Origin: Deinandra increscens subsp. villosa
Lineage: Eukaryota > Streptophyta > Magnoliopsida > Asterales > Asteraceae
Assembly (NCBI GenBank): GCA_039602395.1
Contig: JBCNJP010000006.1
Coordinates: forward strand, 13,566,952 to 13,630,951
Direction: 5' to 3'
DNA: 64,000 bases
The notes beneath the pieces were generated by a model. The model ran no database searches. It saw only the letters and a program-made list of their open reading frames with translations, and was not told the origin of the DNA. The translations under genes were made by a program, and so were the position numbers. Positions within the stretch are counted from its first letter, which is position 1. Each line of letters opens with the position of its first letter. Below are positions 46,191-57,411 of this stretch, piece after piece.

Positions 46191-46585
46191 TGTAGGTCCA
46201 GAAAATCAACCAACCACGGTATCGATATCACAAACGAGTGCGGAATCCTCGTTAGTGATTGATTCAAGAAGAAAGTAGATGAAAGAGACTTGATAACACA
46301 AGGAAGATCAAATCTAGAATGAAGAACAACACTTTCTTGAGCTTAAGAAATCTGATTGTAAATACAAGAGTGGCTCAAATCGGAATCTCAAAAGCTGCAT
46401 TGATCATAAACATGAGGGTTTATATACTACCCATTACAAACCCTAATCCAATCATAAACACATACTAGCCCAATCATAAACATAAGACCGGCCCACATGG
46501 CCTTAATCGAAATCTATTCTAAGCCCAAGTCCAATAATAAACAAGCCCAAAACTAATGTTCATGCCTCTTAAATATAGCCCAACA
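46191..46585 (-). repeat. 3' LTR (395 bp) of the FNFSKM-ORF element
   Basis: Ends are TG...CA with a polypurine tract adjoining. The sense strand has TATATAAA at 46426-46419 in promoter position. The AATTA at 46186-46190 is a candidate target duplication. Confidence 0.72.
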
Positions 46586-46616
46586 ATCTTCCCCTAGGCA
46601 TGAACCATTAGCAAGT

Positions 46617-49178
46617 CTAAGGAAGATGCAAATCAAATCTGAATGTATGCGTCTCTTTCCTTGACCACCATTCTTTCTCCACGATCAGACCTGCTGTTCC
46701 ATGAAACAATCCCACCCGTATAGCATTCTGCATGTCATGCTCGTCACCACGAATTGGACGGGATGCCAGGAGCTTGATGTCATTCTCTCCGAACCTCAGC
46801 AGATCTACGGGATCATACATTCGGAACTCTCTCAATCTCTTGCAAACAACCATCACTTCATACGTTGTGGGATCAAAGAACCAGCTGTCAAAATTCTTCA
46901 CAAGCGTATGGTCTTCAATTTCATCGAGCATGTTGATGACTCGAGTTCGTTTGGTGGGAGGGCACCTCATTTCACCGATAGGTTCATTGGTGACAGGATC
47001 AGTTCCGGTTTCGACCCACCTTGCAGCCTTCAGATCAAAGTTTTCAAAGTTCTGCTCCATCTGTGCTACCAAGTTGTCGCGAACCAGATTTCCATGATTA
47101 GCCTTCCACCTGTTAATGAACGGTGCCCTCAACAAGTTCCTCAATTCTGTCTCGGTCCAGGAGTTGAATTGACCCCTTGTTCTGTAGTATTCGACTAGAC
47201 TATATCCATCTCTCACTACAGCAAATAACTCCTTTTCTGCATCATAATGCCAACACAGAATTGGTTGCCGGCTTCCTTTCTTGTCTAGTTCACTTTCACC
47301 CACATCTATGCTATATTTCACAGGAGTAGGTCCTCTGAAAAACTCCTTGAACCAATTCACTTGTCCTTCGGGAGCCATAGAAATGTATCTTCCACCACGA
47401 ACATATTCAAACATTTCAATGGTGTCATCTCCTTCATCTTCTTGATTTGCACTTGTACCCTGAACTCCTTGAGATGAGCTTTGGCCAAGGTCACCCGAAG
47501 CACTTGTCACAACAGCACCTTTCAATTCATTATACTTCTTTTTCAAATCCATCAAGGCCTCATACAAATACTTAAACCTATTCTTGTCAGCCGCTTCCTT
47601 GTCTTTTAATTTTCTGTTCTCTGCCTGGAGTGCTTTTATCACAGTCTCCCTAATTCTGTTCTGAGACATCAGAAAGTTTATGTGAGGGTCTGCACTTATC
47701 CTCATCTCAATAGGCAGCTCAGCAGTTTGAAGTGGGCGGAAACTTGGAATAACAGTTGGCGGCAGACTTGTTGCAGTAGAGACACTTATTCTAACGGGGC
47801 TGGGTACTACAACAGTGTTATCAACCTCCAGAGATTGCCTTTCTTCATGAACAGGGCTACGTTCATTCAGAGGAGGACTTTCAGTCAGAACCTGGGCAGG
47901 TTGATCTTCAACATTCTGATCCGTTGTATCTTCTTGAACACTTTGACTTTGAGAACTGGACCCTGCTGGATGCACCATCAACAGACTTGAGCTAGTCTTA
48001 GTGAACTTGAACCGGATACTCCTTGGATCTGTCCTCTTCCTGGGAGATGGTTCACGAAAGGGGACAGGCTCTTCTAGCATCTCATTCACATTGAACTGAG
48101 TATCCAACTCTTGAGGGATGGAGTCACCACTAGAAGACGAGTTCAGGACATCCCTTGATCTTTTAAGATTTATAGGTTCTAAGTCCCCATAGATATCATC
48201 ATCCACATTCCCTTGATCAGCGAAGATATCGTCCATCACGTTTTCTTCATCAGAGGGTATACCTTCTGTTTGATCCAGAACATTTACTGCAACTGGTGCT
48301 GTCACATCGTGATCTTCAGCAACAGTCACATTCACAGTCGGCACATCTGGTTGAGGTTCAGCCTCTGGATCTGACTCTATCACCTGCTCTCTAGCAACTT
48401 CAGGAAAGGCACCTCTTTTGGCCCATTCAATCCTTCCCTGAAAGCTGTTCTTTCCTTTTCGATCTTGTGTCTGCAGGCCAAACACCCCACTATCCATGAA
48501 TTTTATGTCCAATTTCTCTATTCTTTCATCGATCATCGGGTACTTCTTCATCACCACCATTTGTACGAACCTTGGAGTCATAAGGAACTGATCTCTCGCA
48601 CTTAAGACTGCATTCCCAACCCAATCTATCAGCATCATTTTAGAGAAGTTAAAGTCCCAGTCTAAGGCAAGTGCAACAAACGCAGTCCCATGTAGCTTGT
48701 TCAGCTGATCAAAGCTTGTCCTCTTCCCCAAGAAGGACTTCTGCAAGTAATGAGCCAAGCACCTCCAGTAGTGCGGCAACAACTTCTTGAAGATAGGAGG
48801 GAACTTTCCTTCATATCCCATCAGCTGAGCACCTTCTAATACACGAGCCTGTGGGTACTCAATTGGATGTTCAGCTCTGTCATTAATGTTCAATCCCTGG
48901 CGGATGTCTTCTTCGAGTATCACAATCTGACGATTCTGAACGGTTGCTGTGATCCTTGTCTTTTCAGCATTTGCCCTGGCTGTTCCCCAGAATTCTCTTA
49001 CAAGTTGCTCATCGATAAGCACACTTGTCCGCAAAGCATGATTAATTTTGCAAACATTCAGCCCAGCCACCAAAGAGTAGAAAAGTTGCATGTGCCTCTC
49101 TGGTGGGTCATCAAGATATGCAGGTATACAGTGATCCCTTTCAAAATGAATTTCCTCATCAAGCATGTTTTCTGCCAT
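46617..49178 (-). CDS. FNFSKM-family protein, unknown function, 853 codons
   Basis: The start is ATG 49178 (MAENMLDEEIHFERD); the bases before it, TTTCAG, could be a splice acceptor. Residues 20-240 form the family domain: FWGTARANAEK, VILEEDIRQGL, LPHYWRCLAHYLQ, LDWDFNFSKMMLIDW, RFVQMVVMKKYP. Residues 260-500 are acidic, low complexity and Pro/Ser-rich, with an RKR-type basic patch. A coiled coil follows at about 520-570 (IKALQAENRKLKDKEAADKN). Residues 600-850 hold two repeats of a structured unit (ILCWHYDAEKELFAVV and WFFDPTTYEVMVVCK), each followed by a (E/N)-LR-L helix. No membrane segment, signal peptide or known catalytic motif. Related piece by piece to the broken gene at 29313-33249. 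An uninterrupted ORF of this length amid ruined elements suggests recent insertion or selection. Confidence 0.85.
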   Translation of the reverse strand: MAENMLDEEIHFERDHCIPAYLDDPPERHMQLFYSLVAGLNVCKINHALRTSVLIDEQLVREFWGTARANAEKTRITATVQNRQIVILEEDIRQGLNINDRAEHPIEYPQARVLEGAQLMGYEGKFPPIFKKLLPHYWRCLAHYLQKSFLGKRTSFDQLNKLHGTAFVALALDWDFNFSKMMLIDWVGNAVLSARDQFLMTPRFVQMVVMKKYPMIDERIEKLDIKFMDSGVFGLQTQDRKGKNSFQGRIEWAKRGAFPEVAREQVIESDPEAEPQPDVPTVNVTVAEDHDVTAPVAVNVLDQTEGIPSDEENVMDDIFADQGNVDDDIYGDLEPINLKRSRDVLNSSSSGDSIPQELDTQFNVNEMLEEPVPFREPSPRKRTDPRSIRFKFTKTSSSLLMVHPAGSSSQSQSVQEDTTDQNVEDQPAQVLTESPPLNERSPVHEERQSLEVDNTVVVPSPVRISVSTATSLPPTVIPSFRPLQTAELPIEMRISADPHINFLMSQNRIRETVIKALQAENRKLKDKEAADKNRFKYLYEALMDLKKKYNELKGAVVTSASGDLGQSSSQGVQGTSANQEDEGDDTIEMFEYVRGGRYISMAPEGQVNWFKEFFRGPTPVKYSIDVGESELDKKGSRQPILCWHYDAEKELFAVVRDGYSLVEYYRTRGQFNSWTETELRNLLRAPFINRWKANHGNLVRDNLVAQMEQNFENFDLKAARWVETGTDPVTNEPIGEMRCPPTKRTRVINMLDEIEDHTLVKNFDSWFFDPTTYEVMVVCKRLREFRMYDPVDLLRFGENDIKLLASRPIRGDEHDMQNAIRVGLFHGTAGLIVEKEWWSRKETHTFRFDLHLP

Positions 49179-49306
49179 CTGAAACAACGAGAAAGTGCAT
49201 CAGGCTTAAATTCAAAATGAAATTATGTTTGCCAACAATATCTTGAAGTTCAATTGATTAACACATTTAACTCGTTAAGATCTGAAAATCTCAATTTAAA
49301 CGTTCA

Positions 49307-49806
49307 NNNNNNNNNNNNNNNNNNNNNNNNNNNNNNNNNNNNNNNNNNNNNNNNNNNNNNNNNNNNNNNNNNNNNNNNNNNNNNNNNNNNNNNNNNNNNN
49401 NNNNNNNNNNNNNNNNNNNNNNNNNNNNNNNNNNNNNNNNNNNNNNNNNNNNNNNNNNNNNNNNNNNNNNNNNNNNNNNNNNNNNNNNNNNNNNNNNNNN
49501 NNNNNNNNNNNNNNNNNNNNNNNNNNNNNNNNNNNNNNNNNNNNNNNNNNNNNNNNNNNNNNNNNNNNNNNNNNNNNNNNNNNNNNNNNNNNNNNNNNNN
49601 NNNNNNNNNNNNNNNNNNNNNNNNNNNNNNNNNNNNNNNNNNNNNNNNNNNNNNNNNNNNNNNNNNNNNNNNNNNNNNNNNNNNNNNNNNNNNNNNNNNN
49701 NNNNNNNNNNNNNNNNNNNNNNNNNNNNNNNNNNNNNNNNNNNNNNNNNNNNNNNNNNNNNNNNNNNNNNNNNNNNNNNNNNNNNNNNNNNNNNNNNNNN
49801 NNNNNN
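49307..49806. other. Assembly gap, exactly 500 N
   Basis: Same fixed size as the first gap. It hides the upstream part of the LTR element at 46191 and possibly its 5' LTR. Confidence 0.98.
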
Positions 49807-52471
49807 TAACTGGAATTGAATCGACGACCTTAAATTTTCAAACGCCTCCTTCTCCCTAACCCTAATTGGAATTGAATTGCCTCATCGATGTATTCAATTG
49901 GGGATGTGAATCGTTGGAGATTTAAGTGGTTCGTAAATCAACCTCCTTATAAACAGCCGTTACTCTCCATTCCTGATTTGCATATGGACCTCCATCGCTG
50001 CCTCAGGTTTGGTCAGTCCTTATTGTTTCTCTGATGTTAGTTCTGTTTATATATCATTTGATTTTGTTTAAATATTTCCAATTCTATTGCAACCATACTC
50101 ATCTATGGTCTTGATATTTAATATGTTATTTATATGCATTTTGGCTTAAAAAAAATAGATCGAGGTATAAGCGAGGATTGAAATGGGGCCACTGGGGCTA
50201 AACAATCTGAACTTCTTTTCTTCTGGAACCGTTGTTGCATCTTCAGTTTTCTCCTATTAAGATGTCGTCTTTCTCAGGTTTGTGAATTTACAGTGAGTAG
50301 GCTTTGTGTCTTCTAGGTTGTTTAGGGTTCTTTTTGTCCTTACACACACTGCCAAGAGGATGGTTGTGCTTGCTAACGAAGAAATCAAGAAGGGTAAGAA
50401 TGAGAAGCTTGACTACAAGAGGAATCACATATCCAAGATATATTTGATTTGAATTTCGTTGTTTCGTTGAATATGTGTTCTTTGGTTGCTTAGTTAAACC
50501 ATTCTCTTTTTGTTCTTGCTTCCGTTACATATATGTTTAGGACTCAATCTCTTTTCACAATGATATTTTTATTTTTTAATTTTTTATTTTTAAGGGACTA
50601 ACAGTGCTGCAGAAGTTGGGCTGAGTTTTTAAAGAGCAGGTGGAATAGATTTTAAGAAGAATAACGAAGATCTTACACTCTTGATGTTATTAGGGAATGT
50701 ATTGAATGTTGATGTGTATTCTGTGGGTTTGGGGTTCTCATTCAAATATGGTGTAAGTTCACGAGCCTACTAAAAAGGTGAGACATAGTGGTTACATGAT
50801 ACTGTATTGTGTTGTTGACTTTACTGATGTTATATTATTAGCTAATACTTTGGAGAGTAAATTAATTGCTAACTACGTGTGATTATCATGTAGCTTTTGG
50901 TTGATACCACTGGCATTGGGAATGGTCAGAACCAACCTCCAGGTAGGCCTTTTACCCCTCCGAGTTCAGATTTCATAAAAAAAGGCAGGTGGTGGTTGCC
51001 TTGGTCTCAAGTGTTTCACCTTTTCGTGTGCAGCGGTTTGGGCATTAGCGGCATCGTCAAGTTCTGGTATATGCTCTAAATACTTCGATTTGAATGTTGA
51101 TTCTACTGTGTTTTCATGTCTGTTAATATGCGTTTTGGTTACAAGTAGAAGTTGATAAATATTAGTTTTGGTAATTAAGATGATTCAAACATAATAGCCG
51201 ATATGATTATTATTATTGTTTTTGTTTATGAATTATGTTTCACTTTTTCCTCCAGATCCAACTTTGATTTTTATTTTTTAGTTGATTATTATACAAAATA
51301 TTTGTTTTGTAATTCCATTCTTTAGGACTTCTGACTTAATAATTTCAGGTGGGAGGCTTTGCTTTTTGGTTATGATCACAGTGAAAGATGGGTGTCCTTA
51401 AGAATCAACCAGTTGCTGCCAACATCATTTCCAAATCTAAGGTGCATTTACATCATAATCTTGAATCTTTTTAACTACAAGCTTAAATTATTTTTAATAA
51501 TTTTGATGTGGTTGCATAGATGACAACAACAATGTTAATTGAAGATTATTTAAAACATAATGTAATACTTAAACTTACTGAACAAACTCATTCATTACTT
51601 ATAACTTGAACTAAAATGGTTTACTGTGGTATTATATTGGGTTAGCTAGGCTATCGAAATTTGACCCATTTTGATCCCTTAAGTAAGTTGCATGATACAC
51701 CTATTTTGGCCTTTCAATGATTGCAGCTACGCTTTATTTGACTGCACTCTGGCAGGTAACTTTGTGTTGGAGTTGTTATGGTATGTCATTATGTATATAA
51801 GTTGGTTGTTGTGCCCATGAAACTGTTTATATGCAGCCGAGACTAACCAGAGTTTGATGGATAATTGCTGTTTTTTTAACGGCGAAACTTTCGTCCCAAG
51901 TGTGCAGCTAAAACTATAGTTGATTTGTATATTTCTTTATGATATCAACTGATAATTTTCTTCTCTGGAACGCAAATGTGTAATGAGACATTTTTGAGAA
52001 ATAGGGAAATAAATAAAAGCCAAGGGCAATCACTCACAAAGATTGGTTTATTTTTTAGGAACCCTGTATTCTATTCTCACACGGGCAATTGTATGTGGCG
52101 CTATCAAGAGTTAAGAGTAGAGAAAGTCTAAAGTTGTTAATTATAGACAAAGAAGGAAATATTACAAACCCAACATCTAACATGATATACAAGGAAGTGT
52201 TAAGGGATTTGTAAATCTTATATGTTTGTTAACCATGTACTATACTACGAAATATTCACTTAAATAATTGCAAAAATTTGCATATTCAATAAATCTATTT
52301 ATATCTATGCTTAGTTACATCCATTTCATATTACAAATATATATTCCATAAAAAATATACTCTATTTAAACCATCAACTACAAAAATAAGTCTTCTACAA
52401 CCATGACATCAATATTTGCCTATCAATATTTCACTAAATATGCCCCGGGTGCCCCACGGGTAACAAACCTA

Positions 52472-52472
<1 letters not shown>
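49807..52472 (+). mobile_element. Probable Helitron, 3' end at 52472, with gene-fragment-like content
   Basis: The right end shows the GC-rich CCCCGGGTGCCCCACGGG followed by TAACAAAC and CTAG (52469-52472), then T: a CTRR terminus with a preceding short hairpin and insertion before T, as in plant Helitrons. The interior lacks repeats and has several exon-like pieces (for example ATGGTTGTGCTTGC at 50359, reading MVVLANEEIKKGKNEKLDYK; 50897-50960, reading DTTGIGNGQNQPPG; 51390-51440). None could be assigned to a known gene. The left end (TC after A) was not found and may lie in the gap. Rep/Hel proteins are absent. Confidence 0.45.

Positions 52473-52515
<43 letters not shown>
52472..52515. repeat. 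(TA)n microsatellite
   Basis: About 22 TA repeats directly after the Helitron-like end. Confidence 0.95.
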
Positions 52516-52519
<4 letters not shown>

Positions 52520-54175
52520 TATATATTGATATTAACTATATAATGTTAATTGGGATTTTTGCTTGTTTATGTTTTAACGTTTCACTTTTACAAATTGAGT
52601 CAAATATAAATCTATGTATATATATAATAGTTGTATGTGTAAAATATATACATTCTATATAATTGGTCATGTATGTTTTTAGGAAAATATCCTCGTGCGT
52701 TAAGACGGTTTTTATTCTAATCATTGGGTATTAATTATTTGAAATAAACGACCATGACGATTAACCGGGCTAACCATCGTATCACTTATCGTTTTTTAAA
52801 TTGACACGCACATCGAGTCAAACGACACAATTATCAAATCATTTTCATGTAGATCATGTCGTTAATACCTTAGACATGCACTTATTATTATATGCTTATT
52901 AGGTATTTACTTTTAAGGATTCACTGGATTTACGTTGTTTAACTTGCTGTGCAACTTAAGGTGAGTTCATAGCCCCATTAATTTCTTTAAATTTTCGAAA
53001 CCATTTTGGGGTGAAAAACACGTAGAAACATTTTTTTTATTTTCGTTACTTTATTTTCAAGTAAATCATATTATTTATCATGCTTATCATCGTGAATCTT
53101 TGCAAAACTTTAATTATTCAGACGTTCATATTTATCTATGCAAAGTCAAATATTGTTGAATACATTTACTTGTGTGCATCTGTGTGATATAATGTGATTA
53201 TATACTTTGTCATGCTTGATATTGTATGCTATTTGGGAAACTTTATTCTTAAGGCTCCGGAGCATCATACATGAGGTTCCTTGCGAAGAACTGAACATGA
53301 TGACGTTGAGTCTCTTGCAGGGGACTGATCGTGGTCCCAACGCTGAGATTCCTGAGAGGAACCAAACAGTAATCGTAGAGGTTCCTCGAGAGGGGAAATG
53401 AACACGCGGACAAACACTCTTACCGATTGTTGATTTGCGAACCATCAATCAGGCGTCCTGTTTATGTGATGAATATCTGTTATGTGATGAATATTTGTTT
53501 ATGTGATGAATATGTGTGTGTAAATGTTTATTCAGGTATGACTTTGTGAAAACTTTTTTTCAATCATTTATTATCACTAAGTAAGTCATGTACTGTTAAA
53601 TAAATTGCTTGTATTTATCTACATTATACCACATTCTAGGGACCTGTACTGGTAAGTTCTCATGAGCAATCGATGAGATTCTTTTGAGGGAATAGAACAC
53701 TTGTAAGTCTCATGAGCATCATAATCATAGAGGTTTCTTTGAGGAAACTGAACATCATAATCGTAGAGATTCCTTTGAGGGAATTGAACATCATTTAGTA
53801 CTGGGTGACGAATACGTGTGTAATTAGAGTAATACTTGCACATTTAGTTTAACACTGTGACTTTGCAAAAACCTTATCAAATATTTTCCTTAACTGTTTT
53901 TTTATTAAACCTATGACTCACCAACTATGTAGTTAGTTGACCTTTTGCGTGTTTTTCAGGTTATTGAGAATCAAGCCTTCATGATTGACATCACACATAG
54001 GATGCTTTTGGACCTAGTTAATTTAATCGAGAACTATTTTATATGTTTATGTTACTTGTATTCAATGTATAATTTTGGAATTGGATATTATTAAATAATG
54101 AAACTTTAAATAGTGTCATGTGCTTATGGACAATCATCATGCCCCGATGTTTCCGCCGTCGGTTGGGGTGTGACA
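52516..54175 (+). repeat. Gypsy LTR, probably truncated at its left end
   Basis: The right border is GGTTGGGGTGTGACA (54161-54175), the same terminal type as the LTR ending at 42856, and internal GGTGAGTTCATAGCCCC (about 52960-52976) is shared. No primer site follows, so it is a solo or broken LTR. It interrupts the Copia LTR that continues at 54176. A tandem of about 40 bp (GAGATTCCTTTGAGGGAATTGAACATCAT type) lies at 53665-53790. An inverted copy of about 52960-53954 lies at 59560-60220. Confidence 0.68.
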
Positions 54176-54355
54176 TCGCCTCACCTCGGCGCGTGTGTGG
54201 GCTTAGCCATTTCCTTAAACCCCCACAACTTTTGGAAGCTGATGGAATACTAAGGCTTATAAACCCACTCATATTTCTTCCTTCCACCAATGTGGGTAGC
54301 CTAAAAACATACCAACTTGCATATTATAAGGTTACCACATTTATAATTTCCAACA
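54176..54355 (-). repeat. 3' LTR of the inactive Copia element, partial
   Basis: The minus strand starts TGTTGGAAATTATAAATG directly after the polypurine tract TTGGTGGGGGAT (54367-54356). Only 180 bp remain before the gypsy LTR boundary. Confidence 0.75.
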
Positions 54356-54367
54356 ATCCCCCACCAA

Positions 54368-54864
54368 GTTGGAATGTTTCCCTTCACTTAAAAAGATGAT
54401 GTCACATGGGTGTCACGAAGATTTAACCCTGTTCATGTTGATAAACAAGAAGAGACTGATTCTACGGTGTCCTATGAACTTAAACCAAGAACCTGTTGAC
54501 CCATTTGGTTTACCCCCACACATCAACGATCGACTTTGTGTTCTCACTGAGCGCGAATATGGCCATGCTCTATAAATCATTTTCATGGCCCTCTATAAGA
54601 TAAACCACATATCTTTATTTGAGGCGACACCACCTCTAGATCATATAGGCAAAGTTTTACATCATCCCGTTGCTTAGATGCCTCTAAAACGTTTTTAAAA
54701 GCTAAAGCTCAACCTCGTTCTCGGCAATGACATACTATCTTACCACTCATGGATCTATCAAATTTGATAGTACCTTCTATCGTTAAATGACTTCGTTATT
54801 ACCCATTAAACTTGAGAAATAGGAGCACTAAGTTCAAGTTGGGTCTCCATCACTAACGATTCTA
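54368..54864 (-). other. 3' untranslated region of the inactive Copia element
   Basis: About 500 bp between the RNase H stop and the polypurine tract with no coding signal. Confidence 0.6.
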
Positions 54865-55505
54865 TTATGGTTTTAGACCCATGACTCTTGTGGTTTTTTC
54901 TACCAAATCTCTCGTCAGAGGTTTGGTAAGAGGATCTGCCAAGTTCCTACTCGTCTTGACATAGACAACTTTGATGGTACCATTTTCAATTACTCGTCTC
55001 ACGAAATTATGCCGCAGACCTATGTGTCTTGACTTCCTATTATACACTGCATTGTATACTTTAGATAGTGTGGCCTCACTATAATAGTATATGGGAATTG
55101 ACGACATCAGAACATCCCAAGCACGGATGTCAGTGAGCATATCTCTAATCCACTCTGCTTCTTTTACAACCGCTGCTAAAGCAATGAACTCGGCCTCCAT
55201 TGTCGATGAGCAATGCATGTCTGTTTCTTGCTAGCCCAAGAGATAGCTCCTCCGGCTAGTGTATAAATCCACCCACTTGTGGATTTTAAATCACTAGTCT
55301 GATCAATCTAGCTAGCATCAGAATATCCTTCTAGTATTCTGGGAGATGGCTTGTATGTTAGTTTGAAAATACTTGTCCTTTTCAGGTATCCAAGTACTCT
55401 ACCTACTGCCTTCCAGTGTTCTGTGCCCGGGTTGACAGTATACTGACTCAGTTTGCTTACAGCAAAGGCGATATCAGGGTGAGTACAATGTGTAGCGTAC
55501 ATCAT
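54865..55505 (-). pseudogene. Copia RNase H, catalytically damaged
   Basis: It shows YATHCTHPDIAFAVSKLSQY, then YSDAS (first catalytic Asp), TMEAEFIAL (catalytic Glu), then PIYYYSEAT where relatives have a C-D-S/D-N triplet, so the third catalytic Asp is a Tyr. The end, RNLADPLTKPL and RVMGLKP, is a normal Copia C-terminus. A stop and a shift lie between 55308 and 55218. Confidence 0.88.
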
Positions 55506-55532
55506 GCTACCAATTGCACTTGCATACTCTAG

Positions 55533-56690
55533 TTAAGCCACTGCTCTCCCAGAGTTCATCTTAAGTTTCACACTTGGATTAAAAGGAGTATTAAACTCCT
55601 TGATGTTTAAGTGCTGAAACTTTGTCAGAATTTTCTCTATGTAATGTGATTGACTCAGAGAAATTTGACTGTCAGTTATCTTCACCTTGATGCCAAGAAT
55701 GGTATCCACTTCTCCCAAATCTTTCCTCTTAAAGTTTGAGGATATATATTTATTAGTTTCAGAAATACCTTCTAGATGAGAACTAATGATCAACATATCA
55801 TTGACATAAAAGCAGATTATCATCGTATAATCTGATTTGCATTTAGTATAAATGCACATATCAGCATTGTTGTGCCGAAACACGAATGCAGTCACAGTGG
55901 TGTCAAATCTCTCATGCCACTGCTTAAGAGCCAACTTTAAACCATACAATGATTTGATAAGTCTACACACTTTGTTTTCTTGTCTGAGTAATACAAACCC
56001 TTCTGGTTGCTCAAAATAAATCTCCTCACTATCCATTTGATGAATGTAAAAACCTTTCAATGTAGAACTTCCTATAAGAGTTCTAATAGAACTAATTCTA
56101 GCATTTGGTGCATAGGTGTCGAAGTAGTCGATTCCCTCTCTCTGTCTGTATCCATTAGCAACTAATCTTGCTTTGTAGGCAGAGATGGATCCATCTGGAT
56201 GATACTTTTTCTTGAGAATCCATTTAGATCCAAAGGGTTTCTTTCCCTTGGGTAGATCAGCTAACTCCCAAGTTCCATTTCCCATTATTAACTCCATTTC
56301 ATCATTGATTGCGTCCTTCCATAAAGGAGCATCTGTTGAAGAAATAGCCTCGCTGTAGGTTTTAGGATCATCATCCAAATTAATGGAGAAAACGACATGG
56401 TTTGTCACTTTCTTTCGAGATCCTTCAACCAAATAAGAAAGGAAATCTTCCCCATAACTCCTTTCCTTACTAACTCTATTACTTGTCCTTGGTTCTTCTA
56501 TAACCTGTGAGGGTTGAACTATCTCTCGAGAGGTACTAGGAGTTAAAGTGGGGTTTAAGTTATCATCATCACTAAAAAACTTGTCTTTGAAAAATTCCAC
56601 ATCTCTGGATTCAACGACTATTCCTGATTCATCATCCAAAAGTCGGTAAGCCTTGCTATTAGGAGCATATCCTATGAATACGCTTTTCAT
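55533..56690 (-). pseudogene. Copia reverse transcriptase, 385-codon open frame with mutated active site
   Basis: It opens with the integrase tail (SVFIGYAPNSKAYRLLD), then the linker, then RT: WILKKKYHPDGSISAYKARL, GIDYFDTYAPNARISSIRTL, KSLYGLKLALKQWHERFD. The usual VKTAFLNGxL stretch is deleted (QMDSEEIYFEQPEGF). The catalytic YVDD reads YVND (FYVNDMLIIS), so one metal-binding Asp is lost. Long and open, yet inactive. Confidence 0.9.
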
Positions 56691-57411
56691 AGCTCGAGCT
56701 CCGAGTTTGGTTCTCTTAGGATCAGGTGTTCGATAATAAGTAACACAACCTCAAACCCTGAAATATTCTAGGTTTGGTTTCCTTCCTTTCCACAACTCGT
56801 ATGGACTCTTAGGAATCACACGACTAGTGATCCTATTGTGAACATGACAAGCAGTTAACAAAGCTTCTCCCCATAAATCTTTGGATTGACCTAATTAATT
56901 CAACATACAGTTGACCATCTCTACCAAAGTTCAGTTCTTTCTTTTTGCTAAACCAATTTGTTAATTTGTTGGGGAGTATATGGTGAAGTTCTTTCATGTT
57001 TGATGCTACTCTTCGCTGAATGTATCAAACTCTCGGCTAAAATATTCTCCACCTCTGTCCGAGCGTAGAATTTATATGTGTTTCTCACGTTGTTTTTCAA
57101 CACCAGCTTTATATATTATAAATGCCTCAAAAGCTTCGTCTTTTGAGTGTAGTAAATAAACGTGTAAATACCGGCTCGAGTCGCGCAGAAAGTGATGAAA
57201 TATCTCTTACCATCGCGTGTAAGGATTCCATTCAGTTCACAGATATATGAGTGGATTAGTTCTAGTAGTGTAGCGTTGCGTTTTTGAATGCTTGGAAAAG
57301 GTTTCTTTGTAAATTTTGATTTCACACAAGTTTCGCATTTTTCAAATTCTTTATCTTTCAGTTTTATTAAACCTTTAGTTTTCATTTTTTCAATTTTTTT
57401 AATATTCGAAT
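56691..57411 (-). pseudogene. Copia integrase and pre-integrase tail
   Basis: From the solo LTR leftward: KKIEKMKTKGLIKLKDKEFE, CETCVKSKFTKKPF (the CC half of the HHCC motif), LELIHSYICELNG (the first catalytic Asp position reads Ser-Tyr instead of the usual TDxCG), and RYFITFCATRAGIYTFIYY. From 57116 to 56700 the core is broken by several shifts (SECGGEYF-like and PYELWKGR-like text is readable). Confidence 0.8.
57407..57411. repeat. Target-site duplication CGAAT, left
   Basis: CGAAT directly before the solo LTR is repeated at 59283-59287. The Copia frame is continuous across the pair once the LTR and one copy are removed. Confidence 0.88.

Larger units (their letters stand above)
46191..49306 (-). 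mobile_element. LTR element carrying the intact 853-codon FNFSKM-family ORF
   Basis: On the minus strand the ORF ends at 46617, followed by a polypurine tract (CCTAGGGGAAGAT, 46598-46586) and an LTR that starts TGTTGGGC and ends GGACCTACA (46585-46191). So the ORF is internal to an LTR retrotransposon and directly upstream of its 3' LTR. The 5' LTR is not seen; it may be in the 500-N gap or beyond. No gag or pol is visible. Either a non-autonomous element whose only gene is this ORF, or the 3' end of a larger element whose rest is hidden by the gap. Confidence 0.7.

Noticed and set aside
46617..49178. Calling the 853-codon ORF an envelope protein because of its position
   Set aside because: No signal peptide or membrane segment is present, and the family also occurs in a DNA transposon.
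53207..53401. 64-codon frame conserved in two inverted copies as a gene
   Set aside because: Both copies are duplicates of one LTR, so similarity does not show selection; no start context or domain.
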